From positions 1-64,000 of the IMG/VR virus record IMGVR_UViG_3300032285_002723: DNA of 64,000 nucleotides. One strand, 5' to 3'. Positions 1 through 9,185 of this stretch are shown piece by piece. Below the pieces are notes generated by a model. The model was not told the DNA's origin. It was given only the letters and a program-made list of their open reading frames with translations, and searched no databases. Source of the DNA: a virus. How positions within the stretch are numbered: position 1 is the first letter of the stretch; each line of letters starts with the position of its first letter. The position numbers were made by a program, and so were the translations under genes.

Positions 1-472
1 ATTCTCTGGTGTAGTTACTGCAACTTCTTATAGTGGTTCTGGAACAAATCTAACTGGTATTGTAACTTCTATTGTTGCTGGTACTGGTGTTACTATTTCC
101 AATTCCACAGGGCAAGTTACAGTTAATGCAATACCATCATATTTCATCTCTACTTCTACTACACAGGCAAGCACACTTACAGTAGATTTTACTGGTCCTG
201 ATGTAATATTCTGGCAACCAAGTGCTAATGGAAATAGAACAGTTACACTAACTAATTTTACGGCAAATAGAGGAATTAGGATTTTTATTACTCCTCATAC
301 TGCTGCAAATACTTTTACATTTACTGGAGTAACTGCAAGTCAGTGTAGTAATGGTAGTAATGTTTATCAACTTGGAGGTGGTGGTGCTGCTCAAGCAAGT
401 ATGATGATTGAACTATTTTCAACTTCAACTGCTGTTGGTGGTGTTTGGATATTTGCATACGGTGGGGTTTGA
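1..472 (+). CDS. Virion fibre-like structural protein, C-terminal part (cut by window edge)
   Basis: The open frame enters from the left edge (first full codon at base 2) and ends with TGA at 470-472, giving the last 156 residues. The sequence is rich in Thr, Ser, Gly and Val, with short beta-prone stretches. It has a glycine run (GGGGAAQAS) near the end and finishes WIFAYGGV. This composition is typical of cyanomyovirus tail-fibre or other virion structural proteins. No enzymatic motif is seen. Its exact identity depends on the missing N-terminal part. Confidence 0.7.
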   Translation, partial: FSGVVTATSYSGSGTNLTGIVTSIVAGTGVTISNSTGQVTVNAIPSYFISTSTTQASTLTVDFTGPDVIFWQPSANGNRTVTLTNFTANRGIRIFITPHTAANTFTFTGVTASQCSNGSNVYQLGGGGAAQASMMIELFSTSTAVGGVWIFAYGGV

Positions 473-525
473 TTAAAAATTATAACAAATAAATAAGATA
501 GGATCATTCTTCACACGAGGTCATT

Positions 526-705
526 ATGTCAGTAGCAATCGCATGGGCACTTGCCAATCAAGCACTTATCGCAACTGTTCTTTTTGCAGTTTCGGAAGCA
601 CTTGGAGCAAATCCAAAAATCAAAGCAAACGGTCTTCTTTCACTCATTCTTTTACAAGTCCAAGGACAACTAAAAGCAAAGGGTGGTAAAGATTTAACTC
701 CTTAA
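526..705 (+). CDS. Small hydrophobic conserved-type protein (59 aa)
   Basis: ATG at 526 follows a GAGG-containing leader (516-520) and the frame ends with TAA at 703-705. The protein starts MSVAIAWALANQ and has a mildly hydrophobic helix at about residues 3-25. A second helical part and a basic tail (QLKAKGGKD) follow. It lies between two structural genes and is closed by the terminator at 732-757. No known function is recognised. It could be a small virion or membrane-associated protein. Confidence 0.6.
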   Translation: MSVAIAWALANQALIATVLFAVSEALGANPKIKANGLLSLILLQVQGQLKAKGGKDLTP

Positions 706-731
706 TCATTTATTGATTAATATTTGGGAAG

Positions 732-757
732 GGGGAGTTTGGTACTCCCCTATTTTT
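732..757 (+). terminator. Rho-independent terminator
   Basis: GGGGAGT (732-738) pairs perfectly with ACTCCCC (744-750) around a TTGGT loop and is followed by TATTTTT. It ends the upstream fibre and small-gene unit, directly before a late promoter. Confidence 0.8.
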
Positions 758-764
758 ATAAATA
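757..764 (+). promoter_or_regulatory. T4-type late promoter box
   Basis: There is an exact TATAAATA, the T4-family late (gp55/gp33-dependent) consensus, 31 nt before the ATG of the structural gene at 796. It overlaps the T-tract of the preceding terminator. Confidence 0.7.
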
Positions 765-795
765 AGTTTAGGAAAAAAATTAACGAGAAAAACAC

Positions 796-1824
796 ATGGC
801 ACTTTGGGGTATTTCAACAGCATCTGAAACTGCGGCAAATAATTACGCTATTCCAAAATTTCAAAAAGAAACGGACCGTAACACGAGCCCTTGGAATACT
901 TTTGCAGATGTTCGTGGTTGGATTCAAAGAAGATACAAAACTAAAGAGAATTCAGGAATTTCTACTCGTTATTTTGATGAAATTTTAGTTCCAGTTGTTG
1001 GATTGAATAGTACTAGTGCAGTAGGTGGAACTACTGGCATTGGAACTGCTGGACCAGTTGCAGTGTTCTTTGAAGATCCAAACCAAGCATCACCGATTTC
1101 TGTTGGTGGTGGTGGAACTACTGGTATTGCTACAAATACTACTGGATACGTTCATGTGGTATTCAATGAACTTGTTTTTGCTGGTGCTGGTGCAACAGTT
1201 AGAATTCGTACTTTTGATGCAAATAACGCTAACGAATCAACTCCAATTATTGGATATTCAACAGCCAATACTGGTACTCAATATGCTTGGTCAGGACCTG
1301 CTGCTGCTCATGGATCACCAGGAGTATATACAAGTTTCAGTGGTCAGATCACAAATAGAGTAGCATTTGCATTCACTTCACCAAGCACTGTTCTGACTGC
1401 ACAAGTTGCAATCTCAACAACATTAACCACAACAGGACAAACTGTTGCGGTTGGTGCAACTAACATCTTTGTTGATTCGGTAACGGGTGTTTCTATTGGA
1501 AGTTCTCTTACCGTAGCAGGTAAGCTTACTAATGTTCCTATTGTTGCTGTTGGAACTACTTCTGTTCAGATTGGAACTGCAAGTACAATTGCAAGTACAA
1601 TTACCCAAGGACTTCTTGTTACATACAGCACAAGAACTAATGCCACAAAAATGTTTATTGATATTCCAAATGGATTTGTTGGTGTAATTACAGATGGATC
1701 AAATGGTGTTGGTGTAATTAGTTCGTTTATAACACAATTTGGAGATGTTATTCTTCGCAACGTTGGTGGTGCTGGAACCACTGGTTCAGTTGGACTTGGA
1801 ACCACTGCATTAACAGTTAGATAA
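796..1824 (+). CDS. Virion structural protein (fibre/baseplate-type)
   Basis: This is a 342-residue protein beginning MALWGISTASETAANNY. That N-terminal style recurs in cyanomyovirus structural proteins. The rest is Gly/Thr/Ser/Val-rich with many repeated GTTGI/GTTS-like elements and no catalytic motif. That composition fits a beta-structured virion component. The gene has its own terminator-separated late promoter (757-764), so it is probably expressed late with other structural genes. Function beyond virion structure is not visible. Confidence 0.7.
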   Translation: MALWGISTASETAANNYAIPKFQKETDRNTSPWNTFADVRGWIQRRYKTKENSGISTRYFDEILVPVVGLNSTSAVGGTTGIGTAGPVAVFFEDPNQASPISVGGGGTTGIATNTTGYVHVVFNELVFAGAGATVRIRTFDANNANESTPIIGYSTANTGTQYAWSGPAAAHGSPGVYTSFSGQITNRVAFAFTSPSTVLTAQVAISTTLTTTGQTVAVGATNIFVDSVTGVSIGSSLTVAGKLTNVPIVAVGTTSVQIGTASTIASTITQGLLVTYSTRTNATKMFIDIPNGFVGVITDGSNGVGVISSFITQFGDVILRNVGGAGTTGSVGLGTTALTVR

Positions 1825-1832
1825 AATAAAAT

Positions 1833-2204
1833 ATGAAATTTGATGAATTGAATGATGAAAACTACATAATGTTTGCAATTAAACATTACGAAAATCCTCA
1901 AGCCGTAACGCAAGAGGATTTTTTTGAAGATATGAAAAGGTTTAAATGGATTAAACGATTGTTAAATAAGTATAAAAATACTGGTGATTTGAATATTCAT
2001 TTGACTATTAATCATTTTATTGTATTGTATAATATTTTTGGAGAAGCAACTACACCTTTGCTGTTTTTTAAAATTGATAAAAATCTTTGGAGTGTATTGA
2101 AAACATTTATTGTTTATCTTGGTAGAATTCCTGAATATCCAAAAACATCATTAAATGATATACCTATTGATGAAAAATGTTTTAATATACTTAAATCACT
2201 TTAA
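1833..2204 (+). CDS. Hypothetical protein (123 aa) of cyanomyovirus type
   Basis: The start is ATG at 1833, 8 nt after the preceding stop. The protein is acidic at the N-terminus (MKFDELNDENYIMFAIKHY) and then mixed alpha-helical with hydrophobic segments (LTINHFIVLYNIFGEATT). Its stop overlaps the next ATG (TAATG), indicating translational coupling. I do not recognise a characterised family. Arrangement and composition suggest a conserved phage protein rather than noise. Confidence 0.6.
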   Translation: MKFDELNDENYIMFAIKHYENPQAVTQEDFFEDMKRFKWIKRLLNKYKNTGDLNIHLTINHFIVLYNIFGEATTPLLFFKIDKNLWSVLKTFIVYLGRIPEYPKTSLNDIPIDEKCFNILKSL

Positions 2205-2419
2205 TGAAAAACAAAAGTCTTCAAAAAATTATTGATATTATTCATTCTCTTCATGAAGAAGGTGAAAGTGGTCCTCCTACAAATTCCACAAATCCACCAG
2301 GTCAAATTAATATTGCGGGACTTCCACCAGATAATCCTCCAGTAAAAAGAAAGAATAAATACATATATGGAGCGGGATTCCGCAAAAATTGGTTACAACG
2401 AAGAAACCCACAACCATAA
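2204..2419 (+). CDS. Small proline-rich hypothetical protein (71 aa)
   Basis: The start overlaps the preceding stop (TAATG). After a short N-terminal helix (about residues 1-20) comes a Pro/Asn/Gly-rich linker, and the end is basic and aromatic (YIYGAGFRKNWLQRR). The helix-linker-basic tail layout suggests a small adaptor or virion protein. No family is recognised. It lies in a run of tightly packed small genes ahead of primase. Confidence 0.5.
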   Translation: MKNKSLQKIIDIIHSLHEEGESGPPTNSTNPPGQINIAGLPPDNPPVKRKNKYIYGAGFRKNWLQRRNPQP

Positions 2420-2427
2420 AAAATCCA

Positions 2428-2826
2428 ATGTACACTCCCCCTCAACCACAAACAATAGAAACAAAAGTAGCTATTCTTGAGGAGAAGATTCACACCACCG
2501 AGCAGTTGATGCAACGTATTGAGAGTGCAATTGAAAAAATGAGTGAAGTAAGTGCGAATGTGACTAAAATGTTGGCAGTTCATGAGCAAAAGATTGAAGG
2601 TAATGATAAGGTAGATGCTATTCTATTTGCAAAAATTGACCAGTTAAGCAACAAAATGGATACTGACCATAATGCAGTATTGGATAAATTACAAGGATTG
2701 GAAAAAAAAGTTTGGGTTGGTGTTGGAATTTTTGCAATACTAACTTTAGTCATCAATAATTCTGAAGTGTTCTCAAATATGTTGACAAACACTCAAGACC
2801 ACGGTAGAATGGAGAGACTGAAATAG
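2428..2826 (+). CDS. Coiled-coil protein with C-terminal membrane anchor (XhlA-like architecture)
   Basis: I chose ATG 2428 (MYTPPQPQ) over an upstream TTG because the latter would overlap the preceding gene. After a Pro/Gln-rich start, residues of about 15-100 form a heptad-patterned coiled coil (KVAILEEKIHTTEQLMQRI). A transmembrane helix (VGVGIFAILTLVI) follows near residues 105-120. A coiled coil followed by one anchor resembles haemolysin XhlA-type phage proteins, but similarity is only architectural. The end of this gene contains the promoter at 2782-2810. Confidence 0.6.
   Translation: MYTPPQPQTIETKVAILEEKIHTTEQLMQRIESAIEKMSEVSANVTKMLAVHEQKIEGNDKVDAILFAKIDQLSNKMDTDHNAVLDKLQGLEKKVWVGVGIFAILTLVINNSEVFSNMLTNTQDHGRMERLK
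2782..2810 (+). promoter_or_regulatory. Sigma-70-like early promoter for the primase-nrd operon
   Basis: TTGACA (2782-2787), a 17-bp spacer and TAGAAT (2805-2810) lie inside the 3' end of the preceding gene, 28 nt before the primase ATG. Spacing and -35 are consensus. Confidence 0.6.
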
Positions 2827-2838
2827 TATTCTTTTGTA

Positions 2839-3840
2839 ATGAGTTTTGTTGATTCCAAATATATTGGGTTGGTTTCTTCCCGATTGGATAAATTTGCCAA
2901 GAAAAAAGAAGGTCTTTATAACTTTAGATGTCCTTATTGTGGTGATAGTCAAAAGACAAAAAGTAAAACAAGAGGGTATATTTACCAATTAAAGAACGAT
3001 CACAATTTTAAATGTCATAATTGTGGAACTTCTAGAACATTTACGAACTTTCTAAAAGATATGGATACTGTTCTTTACGACCAGTATGTAATGGAGAGAT
3101 ATAGAGAGGGAACTACCGGAAAAAGGTCTCAAACAAAGACCCCAGAGTTTAATTTTGAGAAACCAATTTTTTCAAAAAAAGCATTTGACCTCCCTACTAT
3201 CGCAGAACTAAATAAAGAACACTCCGCAAGAAAATACCTAGAGGATAGAAAAATACCCAACAACTATCTGCGTGAATTGTATTTCTGTGATAAGTTTAAA
3301 GAATGGACGAATACTCAAAAACATACCTTTGATAAAGTAGAAAAAGACGAACCAAGAATTATTATTCCTCTAATCAATAAAGGGGAAATATTTGGATTCC
3401 AAGGTCGCAGTTTAAATAAAAATTCAAAGGTAAAATACATTACAATTATTCTTGATGATAAACATCCAAAAATTTATAATTTGGATAAACCAGATTACGA
3501 TAAAACTGTTTATGTTGTTGAAGGACCATTTGATAGTATGTTTTTAGACAATTCAATTGCTATGGTTGGTGCAGACATTGACAAAATGTTTTTTATATCT
3601 AACTTTGGAACAGATTTTGTAATGGTATATGATAATGAAAAACGAAACAAACAGATTGTGGATAGAATGGAAAAAGCAATACAAATGCGATTTCCAATTG
3701 TCATTTGGCCAAATGACTTGAAAGAAAAGGATATTAATGATATGATCCTTTCAGGAATTGATGCCACAAAAATCATCAAGGAAAATACTTATATGGGACT
3801 AGAAGCAAAAGCAAAACTTATTGGATGGAAACGAGTATGA
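2839..3840 (+). CDS. 61: DNA primase, T4 gp61-like
   Basis: Primase makes the RNA primers for lagging-strand synthesis with the gp41 helicase. The 333 residues are close to T4 gp61 (about 340). An N-terminal zinc ribbon is visible (CPYC at about 32-35 and CHNC at about 58-61). A TOPRIM-like part follows, with VYVVEGPFDSMFL near residue 225 and a later FVMVYDNEKR. The stop overlaps the nrdA ATG (ATGA), so primase and ribonucleotide reductase are translationally coupled. Confidence 0.85.
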   Translation: MSFVDSKYIGLVSSRLDKFAKKKEGLYNFRCPYCGDSQKTKSKTRGYIYQLKNDHNFKCHNCGTSRTFTNFLKDMDTVLYDQYVMERYREGTTGKRSQTKTPEFNFEKPIFSKKAFDLPTIAELNKEHSARKYLEDRKIPNNYLRELYFCDKFKEWTNTQKHTFDKVEKDEPRIIIPLINKGEIFGFQGRSLNKNSKVKYITIILDDKHPKIYNLDKPDYDKTVYVVEGPFDSMFLDNSIAMVGADIDKMFFISNFGTDFVMVYDNEKRNKQIVDRMEKAIQMRFPIVIWPNDLKEKDINDMILSGIDATKIIKENTYMGLEAKAKLIGWKRV

Positions 3841-6134
3841 GCAACGGTACAAAGGTAATTAAAAGAAGTGGTGATAATGAACCTCTTGATCTAAATAAAC
3901 TCCACTTGATGGTTGAGGAGGCATGTAGGGACCTCTCTGGTGTTTCTGCCTCACAGGTTGAGATGCAATCTGGTATTCAATTTTATAATGGAATTACCAC
4001 AGCAGAAATTCAAGAGATTTTAATTCGTTCGGCATCTGATTTGATTGATTTGGATAATCCAAATTATCAATTTGTTGCAGCAAGACTACTTTTGTTTTCT
4101 GTAAGAAAATCTTTGTATGGAAGAGTTCAAGATCATCCTGCTTTTGTAGACCATATTAAGAATTGTGTTGATGTTGGAGTTTATGATCCAGAAATTTTGA
4201 TCAATTACACAAAAGAAGAACTTGATAAACTTGGTAGTTATATCAAGCATAGTAGAGATTATTTGTTTACTTATGCTGGTCTTCGCCAAGTAGTTGATAA
4301 GTACTTGGTTCAGGATCGCAGTAGTGGTCAAGTATATGAAACTCCCCAGTTCATGTATATGATGATTGCTGCTACTATTTTTGCTAGATATCCAAAAGAA
4401 ACACGTCTTTCATATGTGAAGAGGTATTATGACGCAATCTCAAAACACAGAATCAACATTCCTACCCCAATCATGGCAGGAGTTAGAACACCACTTCGTC
4501 AATTTGCAAGTTGTGTTCTTGTTGATGTTGATGACACCTTGGATAGCATCTTCAGTAGTGATATGGCTATTGGGAGGTATGTTGCTCAAAGGGCAGGTAT
4601 CGGCATCAACGCAGGTCGCATCCGTGGCATCAACGCTAAAATCAGAGGCGGAGAGGTACAGCACACAGGTGTGGTCCCCTTCCTTAAGAAGTTTGAGGCA
4701 ACTGTGCGATGCTGCACACAAAACGGCATCAGAGGTGGTTCTGCTACAGTCCACTTTCCTATCTGGCACCAAGAAATAAGTGATATTCTAGTCTTAAAAA
4801 ATAACAAAGGAACCGAAGACAATCGTGTTCGTAAGTTGGATTATTCTATCCAAATTAGCAAAATCTTCTATGAGCGATTTATTCAGAACGGAGAAATCAC
4901 ACTCTTCTCCCCACACGATGCTCCCGGTCTGTATGATGCTTTTGGAACCGACCAGTTTGACGAGTTATACGTTCAATACGAGAACAATTCGTCTATTCCG
5001 TCAAAAACTATTGGTGCTCAAGAACTCTTTTTGGACCTCCTGAAAGAACGTGCAGAAACTGGTCGTTTGTATATTATGAATATTGACCACTGTAACTCTC
5101 ACTCATCATTTACTGATAAGGTTGAGATGAGCAACCTGTGCCAAGAAATCACACTTCCTACAGTCCCACTTCAACATATTGATGACCCTAATGGAGAGAT
5201 TGCACTTTGTATTCTTTCTGCTATTAACGTCGGTAAAGTAAAAGATGATGAAGAGTTTGAAGACCTTTGCAATCTTTCTGTTCGTGGTTTAGAAGAACTG
5301 ATTGATTATCAAAACTATCCTGTAGTTGCTGCAGAGATTGGAACTAAAGCACGTAGGTCTTTGGGTGTTGGGTATATTGGTTTGGCACATTATCTTGCTA
5401 AACTTGGTTTTAATTATGATACTCAAGAAGCTTGGGATGCAGTTCATCAATTGTCTGAATCATTCCAATATTTCCTTCTCAAAGCATCAAATGAAGTTGC
5501 TAAAGAAAAGGGTGCTTGCGAATACTTCAATCGTACCAAGTATTCTCAAGGTATTCTTCCAATTGATACTTATAAGAAAGATGTAGATGAAGTGTCTTCT
5601 GCTCCTCTTCAACACGATTGGGAAGCATTGAGACAATCAATCAAAGAGTTTGGATTGAGACACTCTACTCTTACGGCACAGATGCCATCTGAATCAAGTT
5701 CTGTAGTTTCAAATGCAACAAATGGAATTGAACCTCCTCGTGGATTCTTATCAATTAAAAAATCAAAGAAAGGACCTCTTAAGCAAATTGTTCCACAGTA
5801 TCAACATCTCAAAAACAATTATACGTTGCTTTGGGATATGCCTAGCAATCGTGGTTATATTAATATTGTTGCAGTTATGCAGAAATTCTTTGACCAAGCG
5901 ATTTCTGGAAACTGGTCGTATAATCCAGAGAATTATGCCAATAATGAAGTTCCTGTTAGCGTAATGGCACAAGATCTTCTTACAACTTATAAACTTGGAT
6001 GGAAGACTTCTTATTATCAAAATACATACGATAATAAGACTGATGAAGTTAAAGAAGATAAAACAAGCATTGATGATTTGGTTAAAGAACTTTTAGACGG
6101 AGGAGAAGAGGATTGTGAATCCTGTAAAATTTAA
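3837..6134 (+). CDS. nrdA: Ribonucleoside-diphosphate reductase class Ia, alpha subunit
   Basis: This enzyme reduces ribonucleotides to deoxyribonucleotides for phage DNA synthesis. The start at 3837 (MSNGTKVIKRSG) is chosen because it overlaps the primase stop. A complete N-terminal ATP-cone spans about residues 5-95. The catalytic-domain signatures are present: FASCVLVDVDDT, NLCQEITLPT and ALCILSAINVGKV carry the three active-site cysteines. The C-terminal redox tail ends DCESCKI. Length (765 aa) is normal for NrdA. nrdB follows immediately. Confidence 0.95.
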   Translation: MSNGTKVIKRSGDNEPLDLNKLHLMVEEACRDLSGVSASQVEMQSGIQFYNGITTAEIQEILIRSASDLIDLDNPNYQFVAARLLLFSVRKSLYGRVQDHPAFVDHIKNCVDVGVYDPEILINYTKEELDKLGSYIKHSRDYLFTYAGLRQVVDKYLVQDRSSGQVYETPQFMYMMIAATIFARYPKETRLSYVKRYYDAISKHRINIPTPIMAGVRTPLRQFASCVLVDVDDTLDSIFSSDMAIGRYVAQRAGIGINAGRIRGINAKIRGGEVQHTGVVPFLKKFEATVRCCTQNGIRGGSATVHFPIWHQEISDILVLKNNKGTEDNRVRKLDYSIQISKIFYERFIQNGEITLFSPHDAPGLYDAFGTDQFDELYVQYENNSSIPSKTIGAQELFLDLLKERAETGRLYIMNIDHCNSHSSFTDKVEMSNLCQEITLPTVPLQHIDDPNGEIALCILSAINVGKVKDDEEFEDLCNLSVRGLEELIDYQNYPVVAAEIGTKARRSLGVGYIGLAHYLAKLGFNYDTQEAWDAVHQLSESFQYFLLKASNEVAKEKGACEYFNRTKYSQGILPIDTYKKDVDEVSSAPLQHDWEALRQSIKEFGLRHSTLTAQMPSESSSVVSNATNGIEPPRGFLSIKKSKKGPLKQIVPQYQHLKNNYTLLWDMPSNRGYINIVAVMQKFFDQAISGNWSYNPENYANNEVPVSVMAQDLLTTYKLGWKTSYYQNTYDNKTDEVKEDKTSIDDLVKELLDGGEEDCESCKI

Positions 6135-6156
6135 AGTTACTACAGAGAAAGAAAAA

Positions 6157-7299
6157 ATGATTGAAGGAATGACCGTATTTAATACTCAAGAGGTAGATGC
6201 CAAAAAGCAACCTATGTTTTTTGGTGCTCCTCTTGGGGTTCAAAGATATGATACTTATAAGTATCCAGTTTTTGATAAACTGACTCAACAACAATTGGGA
6301 TATTTTTGGAGACCAGAAGAAATTTCTTTACAAAAAGATCGTGGGGATTATCAATCTCTTCGTCCCGAGCAAAAGCACATCTTTACTTCTAATTTGAAGT
6401 ATCAAATTCTTTTGGATTCAGTTCAGGGTCGTGGTCCCGGAATGGCTTTTGCTCCTTATTGCTCTCTTCCCGAATTGGAAGCGTGTATGAAAGTTTGGGA
6501 GTTTATGGAGATGATACATAGTCGTTCCTATACATATATTATTAAGAATGTTTACTCTGATCCTACAGAAGTTTTTGATTCCATTTTGAGTAATGAAAAA
6601 ATTCTTGAAAGGGCATCATCAGTAACTGGTGCTTATGATGATTTTATTAATTCCGCACAACATTATGGAAACTCAAATCTTTGGATTCACGCACAAGAAG
6701 GTGCTGGATCAGCAAAAGAAGAAAGGTATGAACTCAAAAGAAAACTTTATCGTGCAGTAGCAAATGTCAACATTCTTGAAGGTATTAGATTCTATGTCTC
6801 ATTCGCTTGCTCGTTTGCATTTGGTGAACTCAAGCTTATGGAAGGATCCGCTAAAATTATCTCTCTCATCGCAAGAGACGAAAATCAGCACCTTGTCATT
6901 ACTCAAAACATCCTCAATAAGTGGCGTGAAGGAGATGATCCAGAAATGCAACAAATTGCTAAAGAAGAAGAGGAATGGGTAAAAGGTGCTTTTGAGAATT
7001 GTGTAAATGAAGAAAAGAGGTGGGCAGAATATTTGTTTAAGGATGGTTCAATGATTGGATTGAACGACAAACTTCTTTGGAGTTATGTTGAGTGGATTGC
7101 GAATCGTCGTATGAAGTCTATTGGTATTAAACCACTTTATGATATTGCTGCGAAGAACAACCCACTTCCTTGGACTTCTCACTGGATTGAATCTAAAGGA
7201 TTGCAAGTAGCACCACAAGAAACAGAAGTTGAAAGTTATATGGTTGGTGGTATTAAACAAGATGTTGAAAAAGATACATTTGCTGGATTTCAACTATGA
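6157..7299 (+). CDS. nrdB: Ribonucleoside-diphosphate reductase class Ia, beta subunit
   Basis: NrdB holds the diiron centre and tyrosyl radical that activates NrdA. T4-like landmarks are visible: TVFNTQEVDAKKQPMFFG at the start, FFWRPEE-type FWRPEEISL, LKYQILLDSVQGR, EMIHSRSYT, NILEGIRFYVSFACSF and IARDENQHL. The start is uncertain. GTG 6115 overlaps nrdA by 20 nt and has a strong GGAGGAG upstream. ATG 6157 gives an N-terminus closer to T4 NrdB, so I prefer it. A terminator closes the operon. Confidence 0.93.
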   Translation: MIEGMTVFNTQEVDAKKQPMFFGAPLGVQRYDTYKYPVFDKLTQQQLGYFWRPEEISLQKDRGDYQSLRPEQKHIFTSNLKYQILLDSVQGRGPGMAFAPYCSLPELEACMKVWEFMEMIHSRSYTYIIKNVYSDPTEVFDSILSNEKILERASSVTGAYDDFINSAQHYGNSNLWIHAQEGAGSAKEERYELKRKLYRAVANVNILEGIRFYVSFACSFAFGELKLMEGSAKIISLIARDENQHLVITQNILNKWREGDDPEMQQIAKEEEEWVKGAFENCVNEEKRWAEYLFKDGSMIGLNDKLLWSYVEWIANRRMKSIGIKPLYDIAAKNNPLPWTSHWIESKGLQVAPQETEVESYMVGGIKQDVEKDTFAGFQL

Positions 7300-7302
7300 T
7301 AT

Positions 7303-7328
7303 GAGGGGTTTTGACCCCTCTTTTTTTT
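7303..7328 (+). terminator. Rho-independent terminator after nrdB
   Basis: GAGGGGT (7303-7309) pairs with ACCCCTC (7314-7320) around TTTG and is followed by eight T. It ends the primase-nrdA-nrdB operon. Confidence 0.9.
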
Positions 7329-7335
7329 ATAAATA
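7328..7335 (+). promoter_or_regulatory. T4-type late promoter box
   Basis: An exact TATAAATA begins in the T-tract of the nrdB terminator and lies 23 nt before the ATG at 7359. Confidence 0.75.
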
Positions 7336-7358
7336 AAAAGAAGGTATTGCTTACTCAT

Positions 7359-9173
7359 ATGTCTGGAACTTTTAAGTTTAAAAGATTTTACAGTGAAGGT
7401 GTTGCAGCAGAACATCCAGATATTGCAGGGCAAAAAGAATTTGCAAATAAAGCAGATGCTGAAGTTGCTCGTAGAAGAGCAGCAAGAGCAAAGAAAGCAG
7501 GACCACAACTTCCTGGTTTTGTTGCGTCAGTAAAGAAAGAAGAAGTAGAAGTTAGTGAAGCAAAGGTTGATAATAGTCTATCAAGAAGTGAAAAGGAAAC
7601 AGCAAGAAATAAAAGAGCAGGAATAACAAATAATCCTTATATTGGAAATGAAAGAGGACAAAACAGATATAGAACAGATAGGCATATGTTTAACTGGGGA
7701 GAAAAAAAACAAAGAGGAAAAAAAGAAGATAATTGGACGAAAACCAAATTTATTAGAGATAAGACAGGTAAAGTTACAAAATATCAAGATTGGCACGTAA
7801 GCAATCAAAATGATAGAAGAGCAAGAATAGAAACCGAAGAGTTTGAACTTGGTGAAAAGATTGATGTAGGTGCTGATGTTAGTAAAACAATCAGTGATTT
7901 CGTTCATTCAAAGAATAAAACATTCAAGGGTGATAGTAAGAAGCAAAGAATTAATAGAGCACTTGGTGCTTATTATGGTGCTCAAAAAGAAGAAAAGAAA
8001 TTTGATGAGGGATATATGCCTCCTACTCAAAAAAGAGCAGATAAAATGATGAAGCAATCGTCAAAACTTCATCACACTGGTTCTGAAAGAGGTGATTTTG
8101 GTCATCCAGAAGCTGAGAAAAAGCATACGCAGGCATCTAATCTTGCTTTTATGTCTCGCAGAATGTCTGATAAAGCAAAAGAAAGAGACAACGAAGCAAG
8201 AAAAAAAGAGTTTAAAGAACAACTTGAACTTCAATTAAGAGCACAAAATGAAGAAAAGGAAATGAAAGGTAAAGATCCTTGCTGGAAAAATTATAAAATG
8301 GTTGGCACCAAGAAGAAAGGATCAAAAACAGTTCCAAATTGTGTTCAAGAAGAAATTGATTATAGTAGTGCTTATGATTATGTAATTGAAATTTTGATTG
8401 AATGTGAATTTGTAGAAGATGTTGATTCTGCTGAAAATATGTTTGATGCTTTAAGTGAAGGTTTTGTGTCTGTAATTCTTGAAGAGTATATTGAAGAGAA
8501 AGCAAGAGGAACTAGACCAAAGAAAACAGTTCACGCATATGATGTTGATGAGACCTTGTTCTCACACGGCAAGAAAGGTAAACCAAATGTAAAGGTTCAC
8601 GTAAAAGATTCATCTGGAAAGAGAGTTAAGAGTTTGAGTAATCAGGAATTTAATACTCATAAACTTGATAAGGGACATTCTTATGATTTTAGTGAGTTCC
8701 AAAGTGCTAAAAAGTTTAAGGAAACTTCAAGTCCAAATAAAAAGGTAATCAAAGATATTAAGAGAAAGCAGGCAAGAGGGCAAAACGTTCACGTTATTAC
8801 TGCTCGTTCCAAATTTGATAAACCAAAAGAGTTTCACGGTCATTTGAAAAAGCACGGTGTTGATGTTCCTATGAATAAAATCCACTATACTGGTGGAATG
8901 AAAGGTGGTGATATTGGAAAGAAAAAAGTAGATGTTGCAAATGCAGTTGCAAAGCAGAGCGGTGCTAAAAAAACTCATATGTATGATGATGCTGCAAAAG
9001 TTCATAAGGCATTTGAGGCAGAGAAAAAGAACAAACCAACTTCTAAAAAAATCAAAACTCATATGGTTGCACCAGACAAAAAGACTGGTGAGTCAAAGGT
9101 TCGTTCTTATCAGGCGACGAAAGAGCAGTTTGATATGACTCCATATGAATACTGGAAGCAATATATTGCTTGA
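7359..9173 (+). CDS. Lysine-rich virion-type protein with C-terminal HAD phosphatase domain
   Basis: The start MSGTFKFKRFYSEG (ATG 7359) is preceded by AAGAAGG and a late promoter. Residues 1-300 are very Lys/Arg/Glu-rich and low in complexity, as in internal head or core proteins. Around residue 305-330 lies a CWKNYKMVGTKKKG...PNCV motif. Residues about 338-380 form a helical module that also ends the 9355 gene product. Residues about 389-560 form a HAD-type domain: YDVDETLF (nucleophile DxD), VITARS (motif II) and HMYDDAAK (DD, motif IV). It is probably late-expressed. The phosphatase substrate is unknown. Confidence 0.75.
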   Translation: MSGTFKFKRFYSEGVAAEHPDIAGQKEFANKADAEVARRRAARAKKAGPQLPGFVASVKKEEVEVSEAKVDNSLSRSEKETARNKRAGITNNPYIGNERGQNRYRTDRHMFNWGEKKQRGKKEDNWTKTKFIRDKTGKVTKYQDWHVSNQNDRRARIETEEFELGEKIDVGADVSKTISDFVHSKNKTFKGDSKKQRINRALGAYYGAQKEEKKFDEGYMPPTQKRADKMMKQSSKLHHTGSERGDFGHPEAEKKHTQASNLAFMSRRMSDKAKERDNEARKKEFKEQLELQLRAQNEEKEMKGKDPCWKNYKMVGTKKKGSKTVPNCVQEEIDYSSAYDYVIEILIECEFVEDVDSAENMFDALSEGFVSVILEEYIEEKARGTRPKKTVHAYDVDETLFSHGKKGKPNVKVHVKDSSGKRVKSLSNQEFNTHKLDKGHSYDFSEFQSAKKFKETSSPNKKVIKDIKRKQARGQNVHVITARSKFDKPKEFHGHLKKHGVDVPMNKIHYTGGMKGGDIGKKKVDVANAVAKQSGAKKTHMYDDAAKVHKAFEAEKKNKPTSKKIKTHMVAPDKKTGESKVRSYQATKEQFDMTPYEYWKQYIA

Positions 9174-9185
9174 TGGAGTAGGAAA

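Noticed and set aside
4440-4822. Open frames opposite or alternative to nrdA
   Set aside because: They are shadows of the strongly conserved nrdA coding frame and have no plausible products.
7359-7500. Late box at 7328 as start of an earlier TTG frame
   Set aside because: A TTG start at 7311 lies within the terminator stem. ATG 7359 has both an SD and a late promoter.
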